DNA from: Devosia sp. Leaf420
GTDB lineage: Bacteria > Pseudomonadota > Alphaproteobacteria > Rhizobiales > Devosiaceae
DNA length: 64,000 bases
Direction of reading: 5' to 3'
Assembly: GCF_001425445.1 (NCBI RefSeq)
Contig: NZ_LMQU01000012.1
Span: 268,278 to 332,277, forward strand
The translations under genes and the position numbers were made by a program. Under the pieces are notes generated by a model that saw only the letters and a list, made by a program, of their open reading frames with translations, searched no databases and was not told the origin of the DNA. Positions 34,430 through 44,300 of the stretch are shown here, one piece after another. Positions within the stretch are counted from its first letter, which is position 1. The number at the start of each line of letters is the position of its first letter.

Positions 34430-35962
34430 ATGTCCAACACCATTCTTGAGATGCGCAGCATCACCAAGACCTTTCCAGGCGTGAAGGCGCTTTCGGACGT
34501 CAATCTCGACGTGCGGGAAGGCGAAATACACGCGATCTGCGGCGAAAACGGGGCCGGTAAATCGACCCTGATGAAGGTCTTGAGCGGGGTTTATCCGCAC
34601 GGCACCTATGAAGGGCAGATCTTCTACAAGGGCGAGGAACAGCAGTTCCGCTCCATTCGCGACAGCGAACACAAGGGCATCGTCATCATCCACCAGGAGC
34701 TGGCGCTGGTGCCGCTGCTCTCGATCGCCGAGAACATCTTTCTTGGCAACGAGCAGGCAAGCAATGGCGTGATCGACTGGGACGAAACCCGTGACGGGGC
34801 GCGCAAGCTCCTCTCGATGGTTGGTCTCTCGGAAGACCCCGATACGCTCGTGACCAATATCGGCGTCGGCAAGCAGCAGCTCGTCGAAATCGCCAAGGCG
34901 CTGTCAAAGCAGGTGCAGCTCCTGATCCTCGACGAGCCGACCGCGTCGCTTTCTGAAAAGGACAGCCAGGCGCTGCTCGATCTCTTGATGGAATTCCGCA
35001 AGCAGGGGATCACCTCGATCATCATCAGCCACAAGCTGAACGAGATTTCGCGCATCGCCGACCGCGTGACCGTCATCCGTGACGGCCGCACCATCGAGAC
35101 GATGGAAAACGAAGAGATCACCGAAGACCGCATCATCACCTCGATGGTGGGCCGGTCGCTCGACGATCGCTATCCGAACCGTGAGCCCAAGATCGGCGAG
35201 ACGATCCTCGAGGTGAAGAACTGGTCGGTTTATCACCCCCAGCACCGCGACCGTCAGGTCATCAAGAATGTCGACATTACCCTACGCAAGGGTGAGGTCG
35301 TCGGCATTGCCGGGCTGATGGGCTCGGGCCGTACCGAATTTGCCATGAGCCTTTTCGGCAAATCCTGGGGCCAGAAGATCACCGGCGAAGTCTTCATGCA
35401 TGGCAAGAAGATCGATACCGGCACGGTTGGCCGCGCGATCCGCCACGGCATTGCCTATGCCACGGAAGACCGCAAGACTTTTGGGCTCAACCTCATCGAT
35501 CACATCAAGAACAACACGACCATCGCCAATCTGCCGGGCGTGTCGCGTTGGGGCGTGATCGACGATCTGGCCGAGCTCGATGTTGCCAACGACTATCGCA
35601 AGAAGACCAATATCCGTTCTTCGAGCGTCTACCAGACCGTGGGCAATCTTTCGGGCGGCAACCAGCAGAAGGTCGTTCTCTCGAAGTGGCTCTATGCCAA
35701 CCCGGACGTGCTGATCCTCGACGAGCCGACGCGCGGCATCGACGTGGGCGCCAAATATGAAATCTACACCATCATCAATCAGCTGGCGGCGCAGGGCAAA
35801 GCCATCCTGGTGATCTCTTCGGAAATGCCGGAACTGCTCGGCATCACCGACCGACTTTACGTAATGAACGAAGGCCGCATCGTTGGCGAAATGCCGACCA
35901 GCGAAGCAAGCCAGGAAAAGATCATGCGCTCCATCGTGCGCGCTGAAGGAAAAGCATCATGA
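34430..35962 (+). CDS. gguA: Multiple-sugar ABC transporter ATP-binding protein GguA
   Basis: 510 aa with two ABC domains, as in RbsA/MglA/GguA. Domain 1: Walker [10 protein letters not shown], signature-region [16 protein letters not shown], Walker [12 protein letters not shown]. Domain 2 has the usual degenerate Walker [10 protein letters not shown], but an intact [15 protein letters not shown] and [16 protein letters not shown]. The ATG at 34430 is used; the track of open frame from 34391 lacks a ribosome site. Its stop overlaps the gguB start (ATGA). Confidence 0.95.
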   Translation: MSNTILEMRSITKTFPGVKALSDVNLDVREGEIHAICGENGAGKSTLMKVLSGVYPHGTYEGQIFYKGEEQQFRSIRDSEHKGIVIIHQELALVPLLSIAENIFLGNEQASNGVIDWDETRDGARKLLSMVGLSEDPDTLVTNIGVGKQQLVEIAKALSKQVQLLILDEPTASLSEKDSQALLDLLMEFRKQGITSIIISHKLNEISRIADRVTVIRDGRTIETMENEEITEDRIITSMVGRSLDDRYPNREPKIGETILEVKNWSVYHPQHRDRQVIKNVDITLRKGEVVGIAGLMGSGRTEFAMSLFGKSWGQKITGEVFMHGKKIDTGTVGRAIRHGIAYATEDRKTFGLNLIDHIKNNTTIANLPGVSRWGVIDDLAELDVANDYRKKTNIRSSSVYQTVGNLSGGNQQKVVLSKWLYANPDVLILDEPTRGIDVGAKYEIYTIINQLAAQGKAILVISSEMPELLGITDRLYVMNEGRIVGEMPTSEASQEKIMRSIVRAEGKAS

Positions 35963-37236
35963 CCGTTCAAACTGCACCGACCGGCGTTCCGGCCGATCAG
36001 ACCAAGACCCAGGAGCTGAGCTTCTTCGGGGCCGTTCGCGCCAATATGCGCGACTATGGCCTGCTGCTGGCGCTCATCCTCATCATGGTGTTCTTCCAGT
36101 ATTTCACCGCCGGCGTGCTCTTCAAGCCGGTGAACCTCACCAACATCATCCTGCAGAACAGCTACATCATCGTGATGGCGCTCGGCATGCTGCTGGTGAT
36201 CGTCGCCGGCCATATCGACCTTTCGGTCGGCTCGGTTTCCGGCTTTGTCGGTGCTCTCGCGGCCATGCTCATGGTCGGCTGGCGCTTCCCGCCGGAACTG
36301 GCATTCCTCGCCAATCCGATCGTTGCCGGCATCATCTGTCTAATCGTCGGCGCGGCGATCGGGGCGGCGCAGGGCTATCTCATCGCTTACCACCGGATCC
36401 CCAGCTTCATCGTGACGCTGGCCGGCATGCTCATCTTCAAGGGCCTGTCGCTCGCGATCCTCGCCGGCAAGTCGGTCGGGCCGTTCCCGGCCGAATTCCA
36501 GCTGCTTTCGGCTGGCTTCATTCCCGACGTGATCGGGCCGACGACGCTGGTTGCTGCCAGCGAAGGCGTGCAGCCGCTGATCCTTCACACGACGACCATG
36601 GTGATCGCCATTGTTGCTGTGGTTGCGACTGTGTTCTTCGCCATCCGGACCCGCGCCCGCCGCAAGGCTCGTGGTTATGATGTCGAGCCATTCAGCCTGT
36701 TCGTGGTCAAGAACCTCGTCATCGCGGCGCTGGTCCTGTTCTTTGCCTATATGCTGGCGTCCTATCGCGGCCTGCCCAACGTGCTCGTCGTCATGGGCAT
36801 CCTGATCGCGTTCTTCGTGTTCCTCACAAAGCGCATGACCTTTGGTCGCCGCATCTATGCTCTCGGCGGTAACCTCAAGGCCGCTGCGCTTTCGGGCATC
36901 AAGACCGAACGCACGACCTTCTACATCTTTGCCATCATGGGTGCGCTCGCCGCGCTCGCCGGCATGATCTATGCGGCCCGCCTCAATTCGGCGACGCCAA
37001 AGGCCGGCCAGGGTCTCGAACTCGACGTGATCGCGGCCGTGTTCATCGGCGGTGCTTCGGCACTCGGCGGTGTCGGTGCCGTCGCCGGCGCGGTGATCGG
37101 TGCCTTCATCATGGGTGTGATGAACAACGGCATGTCGATCATGGGCGTCAACATCGATTGGCAGCAGATGATCAAGGGCGTCGTGCTGCTTGCAGCCGTG
37201 TTCTTCGACCTCTACAACAAGAACCGCTCGGCCTGA
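35959..37236 (+). CDS. gguB: Multiple-sugar ABC transporter permease GguB
   Basis: 425 aa, about ten hydrophobic segments, of the BPD_transp_2 family. [27 protein letters not shown] and the C-terminal [31 protein letters not shown] are the recognisable permease signatures. It overlaps gguA by 4 nt and ends before a strong terminator. With ChvE and GguA it completes the importer for glucose, galactose, arabinose, xylose and similar sugars. Confidence 0.95.
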   Translation: MTVQTAPTGVPADQTKTQELSFFGAVRANMRDYGLLLALILIMVFFQYFTAGVLFKPVNLTNIILQNSYIIVMALGMLLVIVAGHIDLSVGSVSGFVGALAAMLMVGWRFPPELAFLANPIVAGIICLIVGAAIGAAQGYLIAYHRIPSFIVTLAGMLIFKGLSLAILAGKSVGPFPAEFQLLSAGFIPDVIGPTTLVAASEGVQPLILHTTTMVIAIVAVVATVFFAIRTRARRKARGYDVEPFSLFVVKNLVIAALVLFFAYMLASYRGLPNVLVVMGILIAFFVFLTKRMTFGRRIYALGGNLKAAALSGIKTERTTFYIFAIMGALAALAGMIYAARLNSATPKAGQGLELDVIAAVFIGGASALGGVGAVAGAVIGAFIMGVMNNGMSIMGVNIDWQQMIKGVVLLAAVFFDLYNKNRSA

Positions 37237-37257
37237 TTTTCTCGGGCCTTCAGTTTT

Positions 37258-37288
37258 GGGCCGCCGGAGAGACCCGGCGGCCCTTTTT
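37258..37288. terminator. Strong terminator between gguB and ridA-like gene
   Basis: 10-bp perfect stem GGGCCGCCGG / CCGGCGGCCC, then TTTTTG. It closes the chvE-gguAB operon and may also serve the convergent ridA-like gene. Confidence 0.85.
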
Positions 37289-37292
37289 GTTT

Positions 37293-37691
37293 TCAGGCTG
37301 ATTCAGGAAGGCGGACGATCACCTTGATTTCAAAATCGAAACCGGCAAGCCAATTGACGCCGACTGCTGTCCAATTGGGGTAGGGCCTGGTGTCGAAATG
37401 GCGGGATTTGGCGGCCATGATTGTCTCGAACTGGCTTTCGGGATCGGTGTGGAAAGTGGTGACGTCGACAATGTCGTCGAGGGTGGCGTCGGCGGCGGCG
37501 AGGACGGCCTTGAGATTTTGAAACGCGCGCTCGACCTGATCGGCAAAATCAGGTTCGGCGGAGCCATCGGGGCGGGTGCCGACCTGGCCGGAGACGAAGA
37601 GCAGATCGCCGGAGCGGATGGCGGCGGAATAGCCATGGGCTTCATAAAGGGCGTGGCGTTCGGCGGGGAAGATGGGATTGCGGATAGCCAT
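37293..37691 (-). CDS. RidA/YjgF family protein
   Basis: 132 aa. The RidA core is visible: SGDLLFVSGQVGTRPDGS, DFADQVERAFQNLKAVLAAADA, DIVDVTTFHTD and NWTAVGVNWLAG. Canonical RidA deaminates reactive enamines/imines and uses an Arg near the C terminus; here the equivalent region is FEIKVIVRLPES. It is divergent from a TetR regulator, with three palindromes between, and is therefore its likely target. The exact reaction is unknown. Confidence 0.9.
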   Translation of the reverse strand: MAIRNPIFPAERHALYEAHGYSAAIRSGDLLFVSGQVGTRPDGSAEPDFADQVERAFQNLKAVLAAADATLDDIVDVTTFHTDPESQFETIMAAKSRHFDTRPYPNWTAVGVNWLAGFDFEIKVIVRLPESA

Positions 37692-37746
37692 GGGGGCTCC
37701 AATTACTGGTTTGGGCGCGGGCTTTCGGCAGCGCGCGGGATTTGAT

Positions 37747-37806
37747 ATACGAGGCGTATGTAATGAAATACGTGCCGTATGTCAAATTCAGATACGGTGC
37801 GTATGT
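37747..37806. promoter_or_regulatory. Three tandem palindromes ATACG-N3-CGTATGT between ridA-like and tetR
   Basis: Copies at 37747-37761, 37768-37782 and 37792-37806, with centres AGG, TGC and GTG. Starts are 21 and 24 bp apart, about two helical turns each. Arms are identical in all three. They fill the space between divergent genes (starts 37691 and 37824), as expected of operators for the adjacent TetR protein. Confidence 0.8.
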
Positions 37807-37823
37807 GAATTGGGTTTGGGGAT

Positions 37824-38417
37824 ATGGCCAATAAGCGCATTGCGATGATGGAAGAAAACCGCGCCAAGCTGATCGCGGCGGGGCGGGCGGCTTTTGCCGA
37901 ACACGGCTATGCCGCGGCATCGATGGATGATTTGACGGCGTCGGCGGGACTGACGCGCGGGGCGCTCTACCATAATTTTGGCGACAAGAAGGGCCTGCTG
38001 GCGGCAGTGGTCGAAGAGATCGACGGCGCCATGGCGGCCAAGGCGCAGGCAATCGGCGCGAAGAGGGACGATCCGTGGGACGGACTGCTCGCGGAGGGCG
38101 CGGCTTATATTGAAATGGCGCTCGATGCCGAAGTGCAGCGGATCGTCTTGCTCGATGGTCCTTCGGTGCTGGGAGACCCGTCGCAATGGCCGAGCCAGAA
38201 TGCCTGCCTGCAGGCGACGCGGGCAACACTCGAGCGACTGATGGCTGAGGGTCGGGTAAAACCAGTCGACGTCGAGGCGGCGGCGCGGCTGATCAATGGG
38301 GCGGCGCTGAACGCGGCGCTTTGGGTGGCGGCGAGCACTGATCCAGATCAGACGCTGCCGCGCGTGATCGGGGCGTTCAATGCGCTGGCGTCGGGATTGT
38401 TGACGCGGTCGGCGTAG
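37824..38417 (+). CDS. TetR family transcriptional regulator
   Basis: 197 aa. N-terminal helix-turn-helix (about 10-58) with RAAFAEHGYAAASMDDLTASAGLTRGALYHNFGDKKGLL, close to TetR_N consensus. The C-terminal ligand domain (about 80-190) is helical and Ala-rich, resembling the TetR_C groups that sense small organic molecules. It is divergent from the RidA-like gene and probably represses both through the triple palindrome. Inducer unknown. Confidence 0.92.
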   Translation: MANKRIAMMEENRAKLIAAGRAAFAEHGYAAASMDDLTASAGLTRGALYHNFGDKKGLLAAVVEEIDGAMAAKAQAIGAKRDDPWDGLLAEGAAYIEMALDAEVQRIVLLDGPSVLGDPSQWPSQNACLQATRATLERLMAEGRVKPVDVEAAARLINGAALNAALWVAASTDPDQTLPRVIGAFNALASGLLTRSA

Positions 38418-38443
38418 CCGGCTGAGGCTGCGGAAAGAGTTGG

Positions 38444-38472
38444 GCTGCCCGTCAGTGAGACGAGCAGCCCGC
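38444..38472. terminator. Hairpin between convergent tetR and VOC genes
   Basis: GGGCTGCCCGTC-AGTGA-GACGAGCAGCCC, a near-perfect stem with weak T-tract. Confidence 0.5.
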
Positions 38473-38490
38473 TGTCTTTGCTAGGCCGGA

Positions 38491-38913
38491 TCAGGGCGCG
38501 TCGGTGTTGGCGACGTCGAGGACCCAGGTGATGCCGAAACGGTCGGAGAGCATGCCGTAAAGCGGAGCCCATCCTGCGGCGGCAAGGGGTTGGACGATCG
38601 TGGCGCCCGCGGCGAGGGCATTCCAGTAGCGGGTGATTTCATCAGCGTCTGTGCCGTGAACCGAGACGAAGATCGGCGTGATGCCGGGATCGAAGGGACG
38701 GGCCGCCGGCACATCGAAGGCCATGATGTGAAAACCCTCAGGACTGCGGACCTGGCCGAAAGCGACGTGATCGGCTTCTTCGGTTGGGAAGGTGGGATAG
38801 ATCTGGCTGTGGGTGAGGATCATGACCTCTCCACCAAATACCGACTGGTAGAAAGCCAGAGCCTCGCGTGCCTGGCCGCGGAAATTGAGATGGGTGGTGG
38901 TGGTGATGCTCAT
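38491..38913 (-). CDS. VOC family protein, PhnB-like
   Basis: 140 aa. A glyoxalase/dioxygenase-fold protein of the PhnB-like group: HLNFRGQAREALAFYQSVFGGE at the N terminus and GWAPLYGMLSDRFGITWVLDV at the C terminus. Such proteins are usually small metal-binding or ligand-binding dimers of unknown reaction. Start at ATG 38913; longer frames run into the divergent regulator region. It shares an upstream region with a WYL-domain regulator, a common pairing. Confidence 0.88.
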   Translation of the reverse strand: MSITTTTHLNFRGQAREALAFYQSVFGGEVMILTHSQIYPTFPTEEADHVAFGQVRSPEGFHIMAFDVPAARPFDPGITPIFVSVHGTDADEITRYWNALAAGATIVQPLAAAGWAPLYGMLSDRFGITWVLDVANTDAP

Positions 38914-38955
38914 GGCGTCGTCCTTGCTGAAGTGATGACGCTGTTGTAGCGCTAC

Positions 38956-38980
38956 CCAACTGACATTTTCCGGCAGTTGG
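38956..38980. promoter_or_regulatory. Inverted repeat CCAACTG-N11-CAGTTGG at the WYL regulator
   Basis: Perfect 7-bp arms (38956-38962, 38974-38980) immediately before the regulator ATG at 38983 and 43 bp before the divergent VOC gene. A likely autoregulatory operator. Confidence 0.6.
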
Positions 38981-38982
38981 AC

Positions 38983-39690
38983 ATGGCGCGATCGGATCGA
39001 CTTTTGAGGCTGCTGCAGGCCATGCGGGTGATGCCGGCGCCGATCACCGCGCAACGGCTTGCAGAAGAGACAGGCGTGTCGCTGCGCTCGCTTTATCGCG
39101 ATATCGATAGTCTGCGGGCGGCGGGCGCGCGGATCGAGGGTGAGCGTGGCTATGGCTATCGGCTGATTGAGGATTTTGCGCTGCCGCCGCAGACGCTGAC
39201 GCGGGCCGAGATCGAGGCGCTGGTGCTGGGCCTGAGCGAAGTGCGCGGCATGGGGGACAAGGCGCTGGCGGATGCGGCGCGTTCGGCGCTGGCCAAGATC
39301 GCCGCGACCCTGCCCGACGAGGCGGAGCAGCAGGTGCTGCATGCCGTGTCGCTGGTCTATCGGCCGGAGCCGCGAGCGGTTGGCGTTGACCTCGAAACCC
39401 TGCGCGAGGCGGCGTGGCAGGAGCGGGCGGTCGAGATTGCCTATGTCGATCAACATGGCGCCGAGAGCGAGCGGACTATATGGCCGCTGGCGCTGGTCTA
39501 TACGGAGCGGACACTTTCAGTACTGGCCTGGTGTTGCCTGAGGCAGGATTTTCGAATTTTTAGAGGCGACCGGATGCGGGCAGCGCGGGTGACCGGCGAG
39601 AGTTTTAGGCCAAGACGCGTGGCGTTGTTGCGGGATTATCTCCAGCAGTTGAGGGCACGGGAGGGTTCGGGAGAGGCGAGTGCGATCTGA
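38983..39690 (+). CDS. YafY-type regulator (HTH plus WYL domain)
   Basis: 235 aa. N-terminal DeoR-like helix-turn-helix (MPAPITAQRLAEETGVSLRSLYRDIDSLRAAG) then a WYL-type domain (about 135-200) with VEIAYVDQHGAESERTIWPLALVYTERTLSVLAWC. I prefer ATG 38983; TTG 38977 lies inside the inverted repeat. It is divergent from the VOC gene and convergent, within 13 bp, with the S66 peptidase gene. WYL domains sense small ligands or nucleic acid; ligand unknown. Confidence 0.9.
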   Translation: MARSDRLLRLLQAMRVMPAPITAQRLAEETGVSLRSLYRDIDSLRAAGARIEGERGYGYRLIEDFALPPQTLTRAEIEALVLGLSEVRGMGDKALADAARSALAKIAATLPDEAEQQVLHAVSLVYRPEPRAVGVDLETLREAAWQERAVEIAYVDQHGAESERTIWPLALVYTERTLSVLAWCCLRQDFRIFRGDRMRAARVTGESFRPRRVALLRDYLQQLRAREGSGEASAI

Positions 39691-39702
39691 GGGCGCGGGG
39701 CG

Positions 39703-40752
39703 TCAGGTGACGCCTGAGGTGGTGATGGAGAGGCTGGCTTTTGCGCAGTCGATTTCGGCGATAGCGCCATAGGGCAGGGTGAGCATGGGCATGGTGTGGC
39801 CGAAGTCGAGGCCGGAGAGGACTGGGAGATTTTGGAGGCCGGCTTCGGCAAGGCTATCGGTGACGGCGGTTTCGAGCTGCTGTTGATAGGTCGGATCGCC
39901 CAAGGAGTCGGGGCGGGCGAGGAGGATGCCGCCGAGACGACCGAGGATGCCTTGGAAGGCGTAGTTGCGGAGCCAATAGCGGATGAACTTGGCCGGCGGT
40001 GCGTCCTCTGAGGTTTCGTAAAAGAGGATGGCGCCGTCCCACGCATCGAGGCTCGGCCACCAGGCGGTGCCTTTGACCATTTCGAGCACTTCGGCGCAGC
40101 CGCCGATCAGGGGGCCGCGGGCTATGCCGGTGCCTTGGAGGACTTTGGGCGGGGTGGCCGGATTGAGGACGCGGGGCTGGGCTTGGGCGACGGGATCAGA
40201 CCAATCGGTGCGCTCGCTGGTCCAGCCTGCAATGTTGACGGGGACGAGGCCGGGTGGATCGGGCGAGAAGAGGGTCTTGCGCAGGCTATCGACCGTGTAG
40301 GCGTGCATGCCGCCGTTTTCGGCGAAGCCGGCCATGATGCTGGGGCCATAAAAGCTTACGAGACCTGCCGCGAGGCAGGCGAGGTGGATGGTGGTCGTGT
40401 CGGAAAAGCCCAGAAAGACTTTGGGATTGCGGCGGATGATGTCGAGGTCGAGATGGGGCATGAGGCGGATGGAATCGTCGCCTCCGATGCTGGCGAAAAT
40501 GCCGGCTATGCTGGGGTCAGCGAAGGCTTGGTGAAGGTCGGCGGCGCGCCATTCGGGGTGGGCGGCGAGGTCTTCGGCAGATGCCAGCGTGTGCGGCATG
40601 TCGACGACCTGGAGGCCGAAGGTTTCCTCCAGCTGGCGTTTTCCTGCGGCATAACGCTGGGGCAGGGTGCCTGGGCCGCCCCAGGAGGGGGAGACGACCG
40701 CGATCCGGTCACTGGGCACGAGGCGGCGCGGTTTTTGGAGGGCTGGGGACAT
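39703..40752 (-). CDS. S66 family peptidase (LD-carboxypeptidase / MccF-like)
   Basis: 349 aa. The S66 fold is shown by SDRIAVVSPSWGGPG, IFASIGGDDSIRLMPHLD, nucleophile Ser117 in KVFLGFSDTT, GPLIGGCAEVLEMVKGT and the C-terminal FGHTMPMLTLPYGA with the catalytic His. The sequence and length are nearer the MccF-like branch, which cleaves aminoacyl-nucleotide amides, than to murein LdcA. No signal peptide, so it is cytosolic. Peptidoglycan-recycling use is also possible. A macro-domain gene lies 37 bp upstream. Confidence 0.85.
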   Translation of the reverse strand: MSPALQKPRRLVPSDRIAVVSPSWGGPGTLPQRYAAGKRQLEETFGLQVVDMPHTLASAEDLAAHPEWRAADLHQAFADPSIAGIFASIGGDDSIRLMPHLDLDIIRRNPKVFLGFSDTTTIHLACLAAGLVSFYGPSIMAGFAENGGMHAYTVDSLRKTLFSPDPPGLVPVNIAGWTSERTDWSDPVAQAQPRVLNPATPPKVLQGTGIARGPLIGGCAEVLEMVKGTAWWPSLDAWDGAILFYETSEDAPPAKFIRYWLRNYAFQGILGRLGGILLARPDSLGDPTYQQQLETAVTDSLAEAGLQNLPVLSGLDFGHTMPMLTLPYGAIAEIDCAKASLSITTSGVT

Positions 40753-40789
40753 CGGGCAACTCCAGGTTTCGGCCTTGGCGCGCGGGTTC

Positions 40790-41245
40790 TCAGCCGGCGA
40801 ATTCGACGAGGGTGTGGTCTTGGCCCACGAGTTCTTCGTCGATGATGGCCGAGATGACCGACCAATCGCCCTTGGCGAGGCCGGCGCCGATCTTGGGGTA
40901 GCCGATGCGTTTGCCGGGGAATTGGGTGGCGACGGTGTTCATGACGCTGCGGATGGCGTCGTAATCGGCCCGGGTGCCGTGGCCGCGGAAGTCGAACTGG
41001 GTATAGCCGTTGACGATCGTGAACTGGGTTGCGCCGCGCACAATGTCGGCGCTGGTGATCGTGCCGAGCTTTTTCCTATCGCCGGATTTGGTCTGTTTGT
41101 CGGCAGCAAAGGCTTCGGGGAACAGTCGCTTAATGGAAAAGGCAATGCCGGCGCCCATGGTGCAATAGCAATTGCAGCCATGAATGATGACGTCAAACTC
41201 GCCAGCAAGCGCCAAAGCCAGCAGATCGCCGCGAATGACTTTCAT
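40790..41245 (-). CDS. Macro domain protein (ADP-ribose-binding)
   Basis: 151 aa, essentially one macro domain. The N-terminal VIRGDLLALALAGEFDVIIHGCNCYCTMGAGIAF contains the ADP-ribose-binding loop, and RIGYPKIGAGLAKGDW the second phosphate loop. The GCNC form is common in phage-type and stand-alone bacterial macro proteins that remove or bind ADP-ribose derivatives. GGAGG lies seven bases before the ATG. It likely forms a transcript with the S66 peptidase gene. Confidence 0.88.
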   Translation of the reverse strand: MKVIRGDLLALALAGEFDVIIHGCNCYCTMGAGIAFSIKRLFPEAFAADKQTKSGDRKKLGTITSADIVRGATQFTIVNGYTQFDFRGHGTRADYDAIRSVMNTVATQFPGKRIGYPKIGAGLAKGDWSVISAIIDEELVGQDHTLVEFAG

Positions 41246-41321
41246 GACTGCTCCTCCCAACACGTCTTATCCGTGAGGATATAGGGCATCCTAGCGGTGT
41301 AATCACTTAGGAAGTGAGGGA

Positions 41322-44300
41322 CTACTCTGCAGGCGCGGCCTTGCCGTCGATTTCTTCGAACTCGCGTTCGAGGCGGGCCTCTTCTTCCGATTTTGGTTTT
41401 GAGAAGCGCGCGAGGAGGAGGTAGGCGACAGGGGTGAGGTAGAGGGTGGCGATGGCGGCGAAGCCGAGGCCGCCGACGATGACCCAGCCAAGGGCGGCGC
41501 GGGCTTCGGCGCCAGCGCCGGAGGCGAGGACCAAAGGCACCCCGCCGAGAATGGTGGCGATCATGGTCATCAGGACCGGGCGGAGGCGGATGTTGGAGGC
41601 CTGTTCGATGGCCTCGGCGACGGACATGCCGCGATCACGAAGCTGATTGGCGAATTCGACGATCAGGATACCGTTCTTAGCCATGATGCCGACGACGAGG
41701 ACGAGGCCGATCTGGGAGAAGATATTGAGGCTGCCGCCGGTGAGGAGGATGGCCCAGAGGCCCGCGGCGACGCCAAAGGGGACCGTAGCCATGACGATGA
41801 TGGCGCTCCAGAAACTTTCGAACTGCGCGGCGAGGACGAGGAGGATGATGACCAGCGCGAAACCGAAGGTGAGGAAGAGGGCGTTATTGGCTTCGCCGAT
41901 GGTCTTGGCTTCGGCAAGCGGGATGATGGCCGTGCCGGGGGCGAGGAGCGGGGCGGCTATGGTCTGGAGCTGGGTGTAGGCGTCGCCGAGGGCAAGGCCA
42001 TCTTCGAGGCTGGCGGTGACCGTGACGGCGCGGCGTTGCTGCTCGCGGCGGAGGGACGGCGGCACCGGGGCTTCTTCAATGGTGGCGATGGTGGACATGG
42101 GGACGTAGCGGCCATCGCCGGTGCGGACGAACAGGGTTTCGAGATCGCGCGGGTCGTTGACCGGGTGAGAGGTCGAGAGCATGCGGACTGAATAGCTTTC
42201 GTCATTGATGAAGATGGTGCCGATATCGGAGCCATCGATCATGGCCTGCATGGTGGGTGCGAGGCCGTTGATGTCGATGCCGAGGGCCGTGGCGCGGGCG
42301 CGATCGACGGTGAGGGTCAGCTGCGGTTGGGTGGTATCAAAATTGACCGAGACGCGGCCAAAGCGTCCATCTTCGGTAAGGGCATCGGAGATTTTTTCGG
42401 CGGTTTCGGAGAGGACCGCATAATCGGAGCCAGTGACGGCGAATTGGAGGCCGGAGCCGCCGCCCCGGATGCCGAGGCTATTGCCTTGGCTGACATTGGC
42501 GCGGACGCCGGGGACCTGAGCCATAAGGGCGCTGATCTCGGAGGCGATCTGCTGCTGGCTGCGGGTGCGCTCGCCCCACGGGGCAAGGGTGAGCGTGATC
42601 GAGCCGCCATTGCCCCAGCCGGAGAGGACGAAAATGGAGCGAACTTCCCCCGATTTCACATAAGGCTGCAGCATGGATTCGACTTCGGAGAGGCGGGTGC
42701 GGACGAAATCGAGGCTGGCTGTGTTGGGGGCGTTGATGCGGAGATTAATGGCCGAGCGATCTTCGGACGGCGTGATTTCCTGGCGGAGGCTGCCATAGAC
42801 GTAATAGGCCGAGCCCGCGAAGATCACGGCGACGAGGATGATGACGAGCGGGTTGCGGAGCGCGACGCGCAGCGTACGGCGATAAAGACCGGAGAAAAAG
42901 TGACCGATCTTGGCGAAGGGACCGCCTGTGTGTTCGCCGGAGGAATTGCGGAGGAGGCGCGAGGCGACCATGGGGCCCATGGAGAGGGCAACGACGCCCG
43001 AAAGCAGGACGGCTATGGCAAGGGTATAGCCGAATTCGCGGAAAAGACGGCCGCTCTGGCCTTCGAGGAAGGAGAGAGGGACAAAAACGGCGACGAGAGT
43101 AACCGTGGTGGCGACGACGGCGAAAAACACTTCCTGCGTGCCGAGAACGGCGGCGGCGCGGGGGCCGGCGCCCATATGCTTCCGGCGCATGATGTTTTCG
43201 AGGACGACGATGGCGTCATCGACGACGAGGCCGGTGGCGAGGACGAGCGCCAGAAGGGTGATGATGTTGAGCGAGAAGCCTGCGAGATACATGCCGGCGA
43301 CAGCGCCGAGAAGGGCGATGGGCATCGAAATGGCGGGCACGATGATGGCGCGCCAATCGAGCAGGAACACATAAATGATGCCCACGACGACGACGAGCGC
43401 GACGATCAGCGCGATTTCGACTTCGTGTAGCGCGCCTTCGATAAAGACGGCTTCGTCGCTCGAAATGGTGACGGTGACGCCTTCTGGAAGGGACTGATTG
43501 AGCGTGTCGACGGCTTCGTGGACGGCGTGGGAGATCGAGACGGAATTGGACTGGGCCTGGCGAACGATGCCGAGGCCAATGCCGGGGCGGCCATCGGCGC
43601 GGATGGAGGAGGAGCTGGCGGCGGCATCGAAGACGACGCTGGCGACATCGCCGAGGCGCGTGCGGCCATTTATGATGATGGCCTCGAAATCCTTGGGCTC
43701 GGTGATTTCGGAAATGGCGCGGACGGTGATGTTCTGGTTGGGGCCGTTGATGGAGCCGGCGGGGGAATCAAAGGCGATGGTCGAGAGCGCGTTGCGGATA
43801 TCGGCGACGGTGAGGCCGTGGCTCGCAAGTTTGACCGGGTCGATATCAACCTCGAAGGCCGAGGTGCGGGTGCCGTAGACCTGGACTTCGGCAACGCCTT
43901 CGACGGCGGAGAGACGCTCGGTGATGATGCCATCGACGAGTTCGCTAAGGCCAGCAATATCGGTGTTTGTGGCGGTGACGGCGAGCTGCATGATCGGCTG
44001 CGCATCGCTATCGGCCTTGAAGATGGTGGGCGCTTCGACGTCATCGGGCAGGCTGCGCGTGACGCGGCTTAGGGCATCGCGGACGTCGGAGGTGGCGATG
44101 TCGAGATTGGTATTTTCCGAGAATTCGAGGGTGACGCGGCTTTGGCCGACCGAGGAGCTTGAGGAAATGGCGGTGACGCCCTGAACGCGGGCGACTGCGC
44201 CTTCGACAATGGCGGTGACTTCACGATCGACAGTTTCAGCGGCGGCGCCCGTGAAGCTCGTGGAAACCGAAAGGACCGGGCTTTCGACGCGGGGAAGCTC

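Noticed and set aside
42327-43430. 367-codon plus-strand frame opposite the RND pump
   Set aside because: Gly/Asp-rich antisense artefact; the pump frame is intact on the other strand.
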